11,999 nt of DNA, taken from Candidatus Komeilibacteria bacterium (GTDB taxonomy: Bacteria; Patescibacteriota; Patescibacteriia; UBA1558). The notes under the pieces were generated by a model, which searched no databases, was not told the DNA's origin, and worked only from the letters and a program-made list of their open reading frames with translations. Each line of letters starts with the position of its first letter. Position 1 is the stretch's first letter. The position numbers and the translations under genes are program-made. The stretch covers positions 1 through 11,999 of the forward strand of contig JANLIN010000132.1 of NCBI GenBank assembly GCA_024654345.1, given 5' to 3'. Below are positions 5,268 to 11,804 of the stretch, piece by piece.

Positions 5268-5885
5268 ATGAGTAATAAAATTCTCTATATTACGCTAGGG
5301 GTCATAATAGTCATTGGTGTCGTCTACGCCTTGGTTATCGCCGACGGCTCTACTAGTAAAGATAATTCTCTGATGACAGCTGATAGTGGAAACATGACCG
5401 AGTCCAACTCGGCGATGGCCGACAACTCAATGATAAAAAATGACCAGGTAATGATCGAATCTGACTCAGAGATGGACGAGGGAATGATGACTGACACCAG
5501 CCTGAACGCCTCCTTTATGGGAGAAGTTTTGGGCGGTGATCGGGTCCCCGTGCTGGATTTTACTCAAGCTGATTATGAGAAGGCGATAGCGAGCGATGAT
5601 TTGATTGTTTTGTATTTTTACGCCAACTGGTGCCCACTCTGCAAGGCCGAAATACCTGAGTTTTATGAAGCCATGGCTGAATTGGAGACAGATGAGGTCG
5701 TCGCTTTTCGAGTAAACTTTAATGACAATCAGACTGATGACGATGAAGTGGCGATGGCTCGTCGCTATGGCGTGGCTTACCAACATACAAAAGTTTTTGT
5801 AAAAGACGGTGAAAGAGTATTGAAATCACCTGAGAGTTGGGATAAGGATAGATACCTCACGGAAGTAAATAATTTTGTAAATTAA
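5268..5885 (+). CDS. Membrane-anchored thioredoxin-like protein with a Met/Asp/Ser-rich linker
   Basis: The 205-residue protein has an N-terminal signal anchor (about 5-25), a low-complexity linker (about 28-80) rich in Met, Asp, Ser and Asn, and a thioredoxin domain (about 93-205). The redox motif is YANWCPLCKAEIP, with cysteines at 122 and 125. The domain should face outside the cytoplasm and exchange disulfides with surface proteins. The second hallmark is altered: YGVAYQHTKVFVKDG aligns without gaps to YGIRGIPTLLLFKNG of E. coli thioredoxin 1, which places H173 at the cis-proline position. The gene is first in a tight operon, one base before ccdA, so CcdA is its probable electron donor. 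Start ATG 5268 follows the promoter and palindrome and has no ribosome site. Whether it works as a reductase, isomerase or metal-handling protein cannot be told. Confidence 0.88.
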   Translation: MSNKILYITLGVIIVIGVVYALVIADGSTSKDNSLMTADSGNMTESNSAMADNSMIKNDQVMIESDSEMDEGMMTDTSLNASFMGEVLGGDRVPVLDFTQADYEKAIASDDLIVLYFYANWCPLCKAEIPEFYEAMAELETDEVVAFRVNFNDNQTDDDEVAMARRYGVAYQHTKVFVKDGERVLKSPESWDKDRYLTEVNNFVN

Positions 5886-5886
5886 T

Positions 5887-6591
5887 ATGGAGTTGAATTA
5901 CGCCATTGCTTTTCTGGCCGGTCTACTGTCTTTTTTGGCGCCTTGCGTTTTACCATTGTTGCCCGGATATCTGGCTTACTTGGGCGGCGTCAAAGTCAGT
6001 GACGTCGGGTCACATCGGCGAGCAGTGGTTATCAACGCCTTACTTTTTGTTCTTGGGTTCGCCGTTTTATTCTCTCTCCTCGGTGTTTTACTCAATACAT
6101 TACTGGAGGCGGTAGCCTATGATGTACAGTTATGGTTGGCGCGTCTTGGTGGGTTACTAGTAATATTTTTCGGTCTGTATCTGGCCGGCTTGTTCAACAT
6201 TCCTTTATTGGAAAAAGAGTTTAAACTCTCCTCGTCCAAGCTGGGTCAAAAGGCCGGCTACGGGCGATCTTTTTTGTTCGGCTTTGCCTTTGCCGCCGGT
6301 TGGACGCCATGTGTCGGGCCGGTGCTGGGTGCAATATTAGGATTGGCGGCAGCTCAACCCAGTATGGCATTCGGCTTATTGTTAACGTATTCTCTGGGGT
6401 TGGGATTGCCTTTTCTGTTACTGGCCTTATTTACGACGCCGATCATGAGTTGGTTGCGTCGCTCGTCACGGATTCTGATGATAGCGCGGGTGGTATTCGG
6501 TATCTTATTGATAGCGATGGGGATACTGGTCTTCACGCAAAATCTGAATTTGCTGGGAGGTTTTGAAATTATTGGAGTGCCAAAATTATGA
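5887..6591 (+). CDS. ccdA: CcdA-type transmembrane thiol-disulfide electron carrier
   Basis: The protein moves electrons from cytoplasmic thioredoxin through the membrane to extracytoplasmic thioredoxin-like proteins. It has 234 residues and about six hydrophobic helices, the normal size for CcdA. The two motifs with the redox cysteines are present: FLAPCVLPLLPGY (C20) in the first helix and GWTPCVGPVLGAILG (C142) in the fourth, in the symmetric arrangement typical of the CcdA/DsbD membrane domain. It starts one base after the anchored thioredoxin gene, and its stop overlaps the start of the next thioredoxin gene as ATGA, so all three are coupled. Nothing in the window points to cytochrome c maturation. 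With two thioredoxin-like partners the role is more likely general reduction of surface protein disulfides. Confidence 0.95.
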   Translation: MELNYAIAFLAGLLSFLAPCVLPLLPGYLAYLGGVKVSDVGSHRRAVVINALLFVLGFAVLFSLLGVLLNTLLEAVAYDVQLWLARLGGLLVIFFGLYLAGLFNIPLLEKEFKLSSSKLGQKAGYGRSFLFGFAFAAGWTPCVGPVLGAILGLAAAQPSMAFGLLLTYSLGLGLPFLLLALFTTPIMSWLRRSSRILMIARVVFGILLIAMGILVFTQNLNLLGGFEIIGVPKL

Positions 6592-7652
6592 TCATCCGCC
6601 GTCTGACAATTCTATTTATAGCTGTGTTGCTGATTGGTGGGGCTATATTATATTTGGAAACAATTAAGGTAAAACCCATGACAAAAATTACCAATCGTCT
6701 CAATCTAAATACAGAGGGAAAAGTCCGAGCCCCAGAGTTGGTAAATCCAGCGGCTTATATTAATTCTTCCGGCATAACAATTGATGAATTGAAAGGGAAG
6801 AAAGTGGTACTGGTGGATTTTTGGACTTATAGCTGCATCAACTGTCAGCGCACAATTCCATATTTGAAAGATTGGTACGCAAAATACAAAGATCAAGGAT
6901 TGGAAATAATCGGCGTCCATACGCCTGAATTTGCATTTGAAAAAAAATATGACAATGTGCGCCGTGAAGTGGAGCGATGGGGGATAGATTATCCGGTGGT
7001 ACTGGATAATGACTACGCCACTTGGCAAGCCTACGCCAATCGCTATTGGCCGCATAAATATTTAATAGATAAAGATGGCTATATCGTTTACGACCATATT
7101 GGCGAAGGTGGGTATGAGGACACGGAAAAAGTAATTGTGCGACTCTTATCTGATCTGAACAATGACGAGGTGGTGGCTGTTTCCTCGGCAGTGGAAGAGC
7201 AAAATGTAGAACACCGGCGAATCCAAACACCGGAAATATATTTTGGCGCACAGCGTAACCAGTGGTTGGGCAATGCCGAACCGGGGCAAGTCGGCGAAGT
7301 GGAGTTGGTGGCGCCGGCGGTGCCGGAACCGAACAAATTTTACTTGGTCGGCAAATGGTTTATCGGTCCCGAGTCAGTGGTGGCCCGAGAGGCCGGCGCC
7401 AAAATCCTTATTCGCTATACTGCCAAAGATGTTTATATGGTGGCCGGAGCAGAGCCGACTGTCAACGCAAAAATTTATTTGAATGGCGACGCTGAGATCG
7501 AGTCAAGTGGCCAAGATGTTATTAATGGGAAAGTAAATTTTGGCGATGAGCGACTGTATAAATTGATACAGGGTGATGACTATGGCAGTCACGTCTTGGA
7601 GATCGAGGTGGAAGATTCCGGGCTGGAGGTATTTACGTTTACCTTTGGTTAG
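6588..7652 (+). CDS. Membrane-anchored thioredoxin-like protein of DipZ C-terminal type with beta-rich C-terminal domain
   Basis: The 354-residue protein has an N-terminal anchor (about 5-23), a TlpA/redoxin-like domain (about 45-190) and a C-terminal domain (about 220-354). The active site is FWTYSCINCQRTIPYL, with cysteines at 83 and 86; the YSCINC form is characteristic of the thioredoxin part of mycobacterial DipZ. The cis-proline is kept (WPHKYLIDKDG, P155), unlike in the thioredoxin two genes upstream. The C-terminal part, with KWFIGPESVV and RYTAKDVYMV, resembles the carbohydrate-binding-module-like domain of DipZ. DipZ fuses a CcdA membrane domain to these two domains; here the parts are split between this gene and the overlapping ccdA gene (ATGA, 6588-6591), supporting a working pair. 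The likely role is delivery of electrons to cell-surface proteins; the ligand of the C-terminal domain is unknown. Confidence 0.9.
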   Translation: MIIRRLTILFIAVLLIGGAILYLETIKVKPMTKITNRLNLNTEGKVRAPELVNPAAYINSSGITIDELKGKKVVLVDFWTYSCINCQRTIPYLKDWYAKYKDQGLEIIGVHTPEFAFEKKYDNVRREVERWGIDYPVVLDNDYATWQAYANRYWPHKYLIDKDGYIVYDHIGEGGYEDTEKVIVRLLSDLNNDEVVAVSSAVEEQNVEHRRIQTPEIYFGAQRNQWLGNAEPGQVGEVELVAPAVPEPNKFYLVGKWFIGPESVVAREAGAKILIRYTAKDVYMVAGAEPTVNAKIYLNGDAEIESSGQDVINGKVNFGDERLYKLIQGDDYGSHVLEIEVEDSGLEVFTFTFG

Positions 7653-7662
7653 ACGGCTGGCT

Positions 7663-7676
7663 ACCGTTTCGACGGT
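7663..7676 (+). other. Small UUCG-capped hairpin after the redox operon
   Basis: ACCGT (7663-7667) and ACGGT (7672-7676) flank TTCG, giving a short stem with a very stable tetraloop just after the stop at 7652. Only TTT follows, so it is at best a weak terminator, though it could protect the 3' end of the mRNA. Confidence 0.4.
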
Positions 7677-7724
7677 TTAGATGGGGATTGACTGGGGTGT
7701 GGACTAGAATTATCGACAGAGTTG

Positions 7725-7733
7725 TGCTAGCAT
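7725..7733 (+). promoter_or_regulatory. Extended -10 element of the M23 peptidase gene, leaderless arrangement
   Basis: TGCTAGCAT (7725-7733) fits an extended -10 box. The ATG at 7741 is seven bases after it, where transcription should begin, and there is no ribosome site. No clear -35 hexamer is seen at the usual distance, as is common for extended -10 promoters. Confidence 0.5.
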
Positions 7734-7740
7734 AGGTAAT

Positions 7741-8952
7741 ATGTTTAGAAGCTACAAAGTCGGTATTTTTTTCATTTTAGCGCTGATTATCAGCGCTATC
7801 AGCGTTTATTCGCTCAATCGAACAAAAGCGGACATCACGGAGGCTGGATTGACAGAAGTGGCGTCAGCGGTGACGCCGACGGAAAGAGTGCAGTCGGTTT
7901 TGATCGGCAGTGGTGATACGTACGGTAAATTAATGACTGACAACGGTCTCACGCCCTCAGCCGCAGCCAGCATATATGAAGCGGCTAAGCCCACTTATGA
8001 TCTGGCGAAAATAAAAGCTGGTAAAGTGATCAAATTGATATACGACATATCGACTGATGAACTGCGGCAAATAATATATGATATCGATAGCGAGGAGCGA
8101 CTAACCCTTACCTATCAAGCTGACAAATGGCTGGCTGAGAAGACTTCGATACCGTACGAGACCAAGATAGTGACGGTCGGCGGGGAGATAGTTTCTTCCA
8201 TGTACGCCGCCGCTCTGAAGAACAACATAGACGAAAGAGCTATTATCGAATTGGCCAATGCTTTCCAATGGTCGATTGATTTTGCCATGGATCCGCGCGT
8301 GGGTGATACATTTCGCTTTGTTTACGAAGAGAGGTATTTAGATGGAGAATACGTAATGCCGGGCAGGGTCTTAGCCGGCCAATATGTTAATGCTGGCAGT
8401 GAGTCTTATGTCTATTTTTATGACGGGGACGCAGAGGCCGGTTTTTACGATGAGGATGGCAATTCCGTGCAAAAGATGTTTCTTAAGGCGCCGGTGGAGT
8501 ACAAATACATTTCGTCCGGATTTACCACCGGACAACGTTACGTAAAGGCATTCAACGTCTCCACGGGTCACCGCGCCATAGACTACGCCGCCGCGCACGG
8601 GACACCGATACGAGCGGTGGGAGATGGAACTGTCACTTTTGCCGGTTGGAGTAGCGCCGGTTATGGCAATCTCACTTCAATCAGGCATAACGGCACATAT
8701 TCCACGAATTACGCCCACCAGTCCAGATTTGCGGTCAGAAAAGGGGATAAGGTAAAGCAAGGGCAGATCATTGGTTATGTCGGATCTACGGGATTTTCCA
8801 CCGGCCCGCATGTGCACTATGAGTTGGTAAAGAATGGCGTCAAGGTGAATCCATTGCTGGAAATACTGCCGCCGGGAGAGCCGATTGCCTCTGACAAGAA
8901 AGGGGATTTTTCTCGCCGCCGAGACGAGTTAAAGTCGCTGTTAAATGAATAG
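7741..8952 (+). CDS. M23-family (LytM-type) metallopeptidase, OapA/MepM-like murein hydrolase
   Basis: A predicted zinc endopeptidase that cuts peptide cross-links in peptidoglycan. The 403-residue protein has an N-terminal signal anchor (about 7-24), a region starting at about 55 that resembles the LysM/OapA-like domain of MepM (GSGDTYGKLM), a Csd3/MepM-like middle domain (about 150-250), and a C-terminal M23 domain (about 255-375). The zinc and catalytic residues are complete: H277 and D281 in GHRAID, H326 in NYAHQS, and H357 and H359 in GPHVHYEL. It is therefore predicted to be active rather than a regulator that has lost its metal site. The last 25 residues are charged. It is first in a two-gene unit, with dtd starting three bases after its stop. 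A role in cell wall growth or division is inferred from the family. Confidence 0.93.
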   Translation: MFRSYKVGIFFILALIISAISVYSLNRTKADITEAGLTEVASAVTPTERVQSVLIGSGDTYGKLMTDNGLTPSAAASIYEAAKPTYDLAKIKAGKVIKLIYDISTDELRQIIYDIDSEERLTLTYQADKWLAEKTSIPYETKIVTVGGEIVSSMYAAALKNNIDERAIIELANAFQWSIDFAMDPRVGDTFRFVYEERYLDGEYVMPGRVLAGQYVNAGSESYVYFYDGDAEAGFYDEDGNSVQKMFLKAPVEYKYISSGFTTGQRYVKAFNVSTGHRAIDYAAAHGTPIRAVGDGTVTFAGWSSAGYGNLTSIRHNGTYSTNYAHQSRFAVRKGDKVKQGQIIGYVGSTGFSTGPHVHYELVKNGVKVNPLLEILPPGEPIASDKKGDFSRRRDELKSLLNE

Positions 8953-8955
8953 GGT

Positions 8956-9393
8956 ATGCGAGCAGTCGTCCAAAAAGTAAGTGAAGCACGAGTCAAGGTA
9001 GCTAATCAGGTGATAGGAGAAATAAACTTCGGTCTTTTAGTTCTACTGGGTATTACTCATGACGACACCGAGACTACTGCCGTTAGGATGGCGGATAAAT
9101 TGGTTAAGTTGCGATTATTTGCCGATCGTGACGGTAAGATGAACAGGAGTATTAGGGATGGGAATGGAAGTATTATGATTGTTTCTCAATTCACTCTGTA
9201 CGCAGATACCAGCGCCGGTGCTAGGCCGAGCTTTATGGCGGCGGCCGAGCCGGATCATGCGAAACCGCTTTATGAAAAGGTGATTGAGGAAGTTAGAAAC
9301 AGAGGGATCAGCGTGGACACGGGAAAATTTGGTGCCATAATGGAGGTGGAGCTCACCAATGACGGTCCGGTTACCTTGATTATTGATGTCTGA
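8956..9393 (+). CDS. dtd: D-aminoacyl-tRNA deacylase
   Basis: Hydrolyses D-amino acids wrongly attached to tRNA, and also glycine from tRNA-Ala in related enzymes, acting in the cytosol as a homodimer. The 145-residue length is standard. It begins MRAVVQKVSEARV, the typical N-terminus. Both active-site motifs are present: SQFTLYAD near the middle and TNDGPVT near the C-terminus, the latter containing the Gly-cisPro pair that rejects L-amino acids. ARPSF, part of the conserved RPSF stretch, is also intact. The gene starts three bases after the M23 peptidase stop with only a short GGGT before ATG, so translation is probably coupled. Its stop is TGA, which argues that TGA is not reassigned in this organism. 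The link to a murein hydrolase is probably positional. Confidence 0.97.
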   Translation: MRAVVQKVSEARVKVANQVIGEINFGLLVLLGITHDDTETTAVRMADKLVKLRLFADRDGKMNRSIRDGNGSIMIVSQFTLYADTSAGARPSFMAAAEPDHAKPLYEKVIEEVRNRGISVDTGKFGAIMEVELTNDGPVTLIIDV

Positions 9394-9424
9394 CCGACGG
9401 CTTCCTTCTAAACATTTCCTATAG

Positions 9425-9430
9425 TATAAT
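9425..9430 (+). promoter_or_regulatory. -10 box of the AI-2E family transporter gene, leaderless arrangement
   Basis: A perfect TATAAT lies six bases before ATG 9437. Transcription should start at or next to the start codon. The upstream region shows only a weak -35 (TTCCTT at 9402-9407, 17-bp spacer), and there is no Shine-Dalgarno site. Confidence 0.6.
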
Positions 9431-9436
9431 ATTGAC

Positions 9437-10459
9437 ATGGATCGCAAACGAATTGAAATGGTTTTTTTCTTTATTTTACTAGCCGCCATTAGCGTGTTGG
9501 TATTTTTGGTGTTATTGCCGTTTATCCAACCTTTGGTGTTGGCGGCAATTTTAGCGGCTGCTTTTTTCCCATTCCATAAGAAACTTACCGGGTGGCTGGG
9601 CAATCGACCATCTCTGTCCGCTATTATTATAATTTTACTGACGGTCATAATTATTCTGGTGCCGTTATTTTTCTTGGGTCTGAGAATTTTTGATGAGTCA
9701 AAAGATCTGTACCAAAGCATTCGCACCTCTGACATAAGTATAGTTACCAGTATTTCGGAAAGAATAAATGAACCGTTGCAAAACACTGTGCCCGGCTATG
9801 AATTCAATCTTCAGGAATATTTGGCCAATGGCGTACGTTGGTTGGGAAATAATTTTGGTACACTGGTATCGAGCACTGCTACGGTTTTGATAGACATGGT
9901 GTTGGTGATATTCGCTTTATTCTTCTTATTACGTGATGGACAGAAATTGAGGAAAAGTATCATCGAATTAAGTCCGTTGTCTGATAAATACGACCGCAAT
10001 ATATTTGAGACATTGGGACGAACGGTAAAGGCGGTACTGGGTGGTGCGATTTTGGTGGCGTTGATACAAGGAGTTCTTTCCGGAGCCGGTCTGGCTGTTT
10101 TTGGTGTTCCCAACCCGGCTGTTTGGGGGACATTAGCCGCCTTCGCGGCGTTGATCCCGCCTTTTTATACCTCAGTGGTCATGTTGCCGGCGGTAATATA
10201 TTTATTTGTGACTGCCAATATTTTACAGGCCGTTGGTTTATTGATTTGGTCCATCATTTTGGTGGGATTGATAGACAACTTCTTGGGGCCTTACCTTTAT
10301 GGCAAGGGCGCCAAAATGAGCCCATTGTGGGTATTATTCTCGGTATTAGGCGGATTGCTGTTCTTCGGGCCTCTAGGGTTCATTTTTGGGCCTCTGGTCC
10401 TAAGTTTATTCTTCTCATTGGTGGATATATACCGACAATTTATGCAGGAAAAGGGGTAG
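9437..10459 (+). CDS. AI-2E family (YdiK/PerM-type) transporter
   Basis: A polytopic inner-membrane protein of 340 residues, the normal length for this family. Features include an N-terminal pair of hydrophobic segments (about 8-42), a third at about 58-83, a soluble amphipathic region (about 85-140), and a run of helices to the C-terminus. The conserved late segment DNFLGPYLYGKGAKMSPLWV and the ending GPLGFIFGPLVLSLFFSLVDIY are the usual signatures. Members were named after an autoinducer-2 exporter, but other members act in sodium/proton exchange or have unknown cargo, so the substrate is not assigned. It carries its own -10 box and is followed by a strong terminator, so it is monocistronic. 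A long antisense frame at 9115-9786 is a shadow. Confidence 0.93.
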   Translation: MDRKRIEMVFFFILLAAISVLVFLVLLPFIQPLVLAAILAAAFFPFHKKLTGWLGNRPSLSAIIIILLTVIIILVPLFFLGLRIFDESKDLYQSIRTSDISIVTSISERINEPLQNTVPGYEFNLQEYLANGVRWLGNNFGTLVSSTATVLIDMVLVIFALFFLLRDGQKLRKSIIELSPLSDKYDRNIFETLGRTVKAVLGGAILVALIQGVLSGAGLAVFGVPNPAVWGTLAAFAALIPPFYTSVVMLPAVIYLFVTANILQAVGLLIWSIILVGLIDNFLGPYLYGKGAKMSPLWVLFSVLGGLLFFGPLGFIFGPLVLSLFFSLVDIYRQFMQEKG

Positions 10460-10485
10460 CAGTTCTTTATTCACTTTTTCGGCAC

Positions 10486-10512
10486 AAAACTGCTGTCAGA
10501 AGCAGTTTTTTT
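10486..10512 (+). terminator. Rho-independent terminator after the AI-2E transporter gene
   Basis: AAAACTGCT (10486-10494) pairs perfectly with AGCAGTTTT (10501-10509) over 9 bp with a GTCAGA loop. The right arm runs into a continuous T tract to 10512. Confidence 0.93.
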
Positions 10513-10554
10513 AACAAACTATGTTTTCTGTCTGTCTCTGAATTATTAAAAAAA

Positions 10555-10583
10555 TTGACATTAAATTAAAATAGGCTTAAGAT
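10555..10583 (+). promoter_or_regulatory. Promoter of the tRNA-Trp gene
   Basis: TTGACA (10555-10560), a 17-bp spacer and TAAGAT (10578-10583) place the start site near 10590, about 20 bases before the mature tRNA 5' end. Read-through past the tRNA would also transcribe trpS. Confidence 0.75.
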
Positions 10584-10610
10584 TGCGTCACTAGTACATT
10601 TGTCTTAACC

Positions 10611-10682
10611 GGGCGCGAAGCTCAATGGTAGAGCAGCGGTCTCCAAAACCGTCGGTTAGGGGTTCGATTCCCCTCGCGCTCA
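10611..10682 (+). tRNA. tRNA-Trp, anticodon CCA
   Basis: A full cloverleaf can be drawn. Acceptor GGGCGCG (10611-10617) pairs with CGCGCTC (10675-10681), with G2-U71 as a wobble. D stem GCTC/GAGC, anticodon stem GCGGT/ACCGT with loop CTCCAAA (anticodon CCA, Trp), variable CGGTT, T arm AGGGG-TTCGATT-CCCCT. The base at position 73 is A. The next bases are CAG, so CCA is not encoded and must be added after processing. TrpRS is encoded directly downstream, which fits the Trp assignment. Confidence 0.97.
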
Positions 10683-10691
10683 CAGATTAGT

Positions 10692-10748
10692 GAGACTTTT
10701 AATTTGTTCTTTCTATAAAAGGGGGGCAGGTTAAAAGTCTCTTTTTTT
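10692..10748 (+). terminator. Rho-independent terminator or attenuator between tRNA-Trp and trpS
   Basis: GAGACTTTTAA (10692-10702) is the exact reverse complement of TTAAAAGTCTC (10731-10741), an 11-bp stem followed by seven T. The 28-nt loop is unusually large and contains a run of six G (10721-10726). It ends the tRNA transcript and lies in the path of any read-through into trpS. No clear promoter is visible between it and trpS, so partial read-through is plausible. Confidence 0.85.
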
Positions 10749-10782
10749 AACTAGTTCTTTAAAAATTAAATAAGAGGTTGTT

Positions 10783-11796
10783 ATGCAAAAAAGAGTGCTT
10801 TCGGGCATCAGGACCACCGGTCCATTACACATCGGGCACTACTTTGGTGCTCTTCAAAATTGGTTAGAATTACAGGACAATTATGACTGCTACTTTCTGC
10901 TGGCTGATGTGCAGGCGCTTACCACTCATTTCGATCGGGCAGCTGAGATAGAACAATCGGTCCGAGAAGTTGTCCTTGATTTGTTGGCAGTTGGTATAGA
11001 CCCTGCCAAAGCCACTATATTTATCCAATCGCAAATTCCGGAGCTGGCAGAACTGTCAATGTATTTTGGGATGTTTACTCGTCTTAGTGAGCTTCTGCAA
11101 AATCCCACGATCAAGGATGAACTGAAGAAGCAGAAAGATGAATACTATGGGTTTATCGGGTATCCAGTTTCTCAGGCGGCTGATATCTTGCTGTTCTCAC
11201 CCCTGTTAACAGATGATAATGTTTTACTAATTCCGGTGGGAGAGGATCAGGCGCCTCATATACAGTCAACTCGAAAAGTGGCGCGTCGGTTCAACGAAAT
11301 GTATAAACCCGTCTTTGTTTTGCCGGAAATTATGATCAGCGATACACCGCGATTGCCAGGTTTGGATATGGAGAAAATGGGGAAAAGTGCCGGGAATGCA
11401 ATTTTTCTGAAAGATTCACCGGCCGACATAGCCAGAAAAGTCAATAATGCTTTTACTGATCCGAAAAAGATTCGTCGCAATGATCCTGGTAATCCCTATG
11501 GCTGTGCCATATTTCAGTTTTACAGAGCCTTCGGTGATAACAAGTTAATTATTGATGTTGAGCTAGGCTGTAAAGCGGGTAAAATTGGTTGCGTGCAGGA
11601 TAAGCAGAGGATGACTGAGCTGGTAATTGAGTTCCTGCGACCAATTCAGGAAAGAAGAGCCTTTTTCGAAAAAAGGCCAGACCTAGTCGCTGAGATACTA
11701 AATGAAGGGAATAAAAGAGCTAAAGTCAGTGCGCAGGGAATAATGGATAAGGTAAGAGACGCGATGCATATAAACTATAATTTTCTCAAAGAATAG
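10783..11796 (+). CDS. trpS: Tryptophanyl-tRNA synthetase, TrpRS-II-like
   Basis: Class I synthetase that charges tRNA-Trp. It has 337 residues, the usual bacterial length. HIGH is at 16-19 in TGPLHIGHYFGAL. The KMSKS loop reads KMGKS (198-202). The indole-binding Asp lies in YPVSQAADILLF (D134). Several segments follow what I know as the second, Deinococcus TrpRS-II-like type rather than standard TrpRS: ADVQALTTHFDR (41-52) instead of an ADQHAIT-type stretch, PVGEDQAPHIQSTRKVARRFN, and PRLPGLDMEKMGKS. AGAGG at 10773-10777 lies six bases from ATG as a ribosome site. It follows tRNA-Trp and its terminator and is followed after 8 nt by the next gene. The subtype call rests on remembered sequence patterns and needs a tree. 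Confidence 0.93.
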   Translation: MQKRVLSGIRTTGPLHIGHYFGALQNWLELQDNYDCYFLLADVQALTTHFDRAAEIEQSVREVVLDLLAVGIDPAKATIFIQSQIPELAELSMYFGMFTRLSELLQNPTIKDELKKQKDEYYGFIGYPVSQAADILLFSPLLTDDNVLLIPVGEDQAPHIQSTRKVARRFNEMYKPVFVLPEIMISDTPRLPGLDMEKMGKSAGNAIFLKDSPADIARKVNNAFTDPKKIRRNDPGNPYGCAIFQFYRAFGDNKLIIDVELGCKAGKIGCVQDKQRMTELVIEFLRPIQERRAFFEKRPDLVAEILNEGNKRAKVSAQGIMDKVRDAMHINYNFLKE

Positions 11797-11804
11797 AGGT
11801 AGTT

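Noticed and set aside
9115..9786. Long minus-strand open frame of 223 codons across dtd and the AI-2E transporter
   Set aside because: It is antisense to two well-supported genes, has a Lys/Arg/Asn-rich composition with no domain, and no promoter or ribosome site.
10123..10569. Plus-strand frame of 148 codons inside and beyond the transporter gene
   Set aside because: It is an alternative frame of a conserved coding region and runs straight through the terminator at 10486-10512.
10683..10782. T-box riboswitch upstream of trpS
   Set aside because: No T-box bulge consensus or specifier loop is found. The leader is too short and is preceded directly by the tRNA gene.
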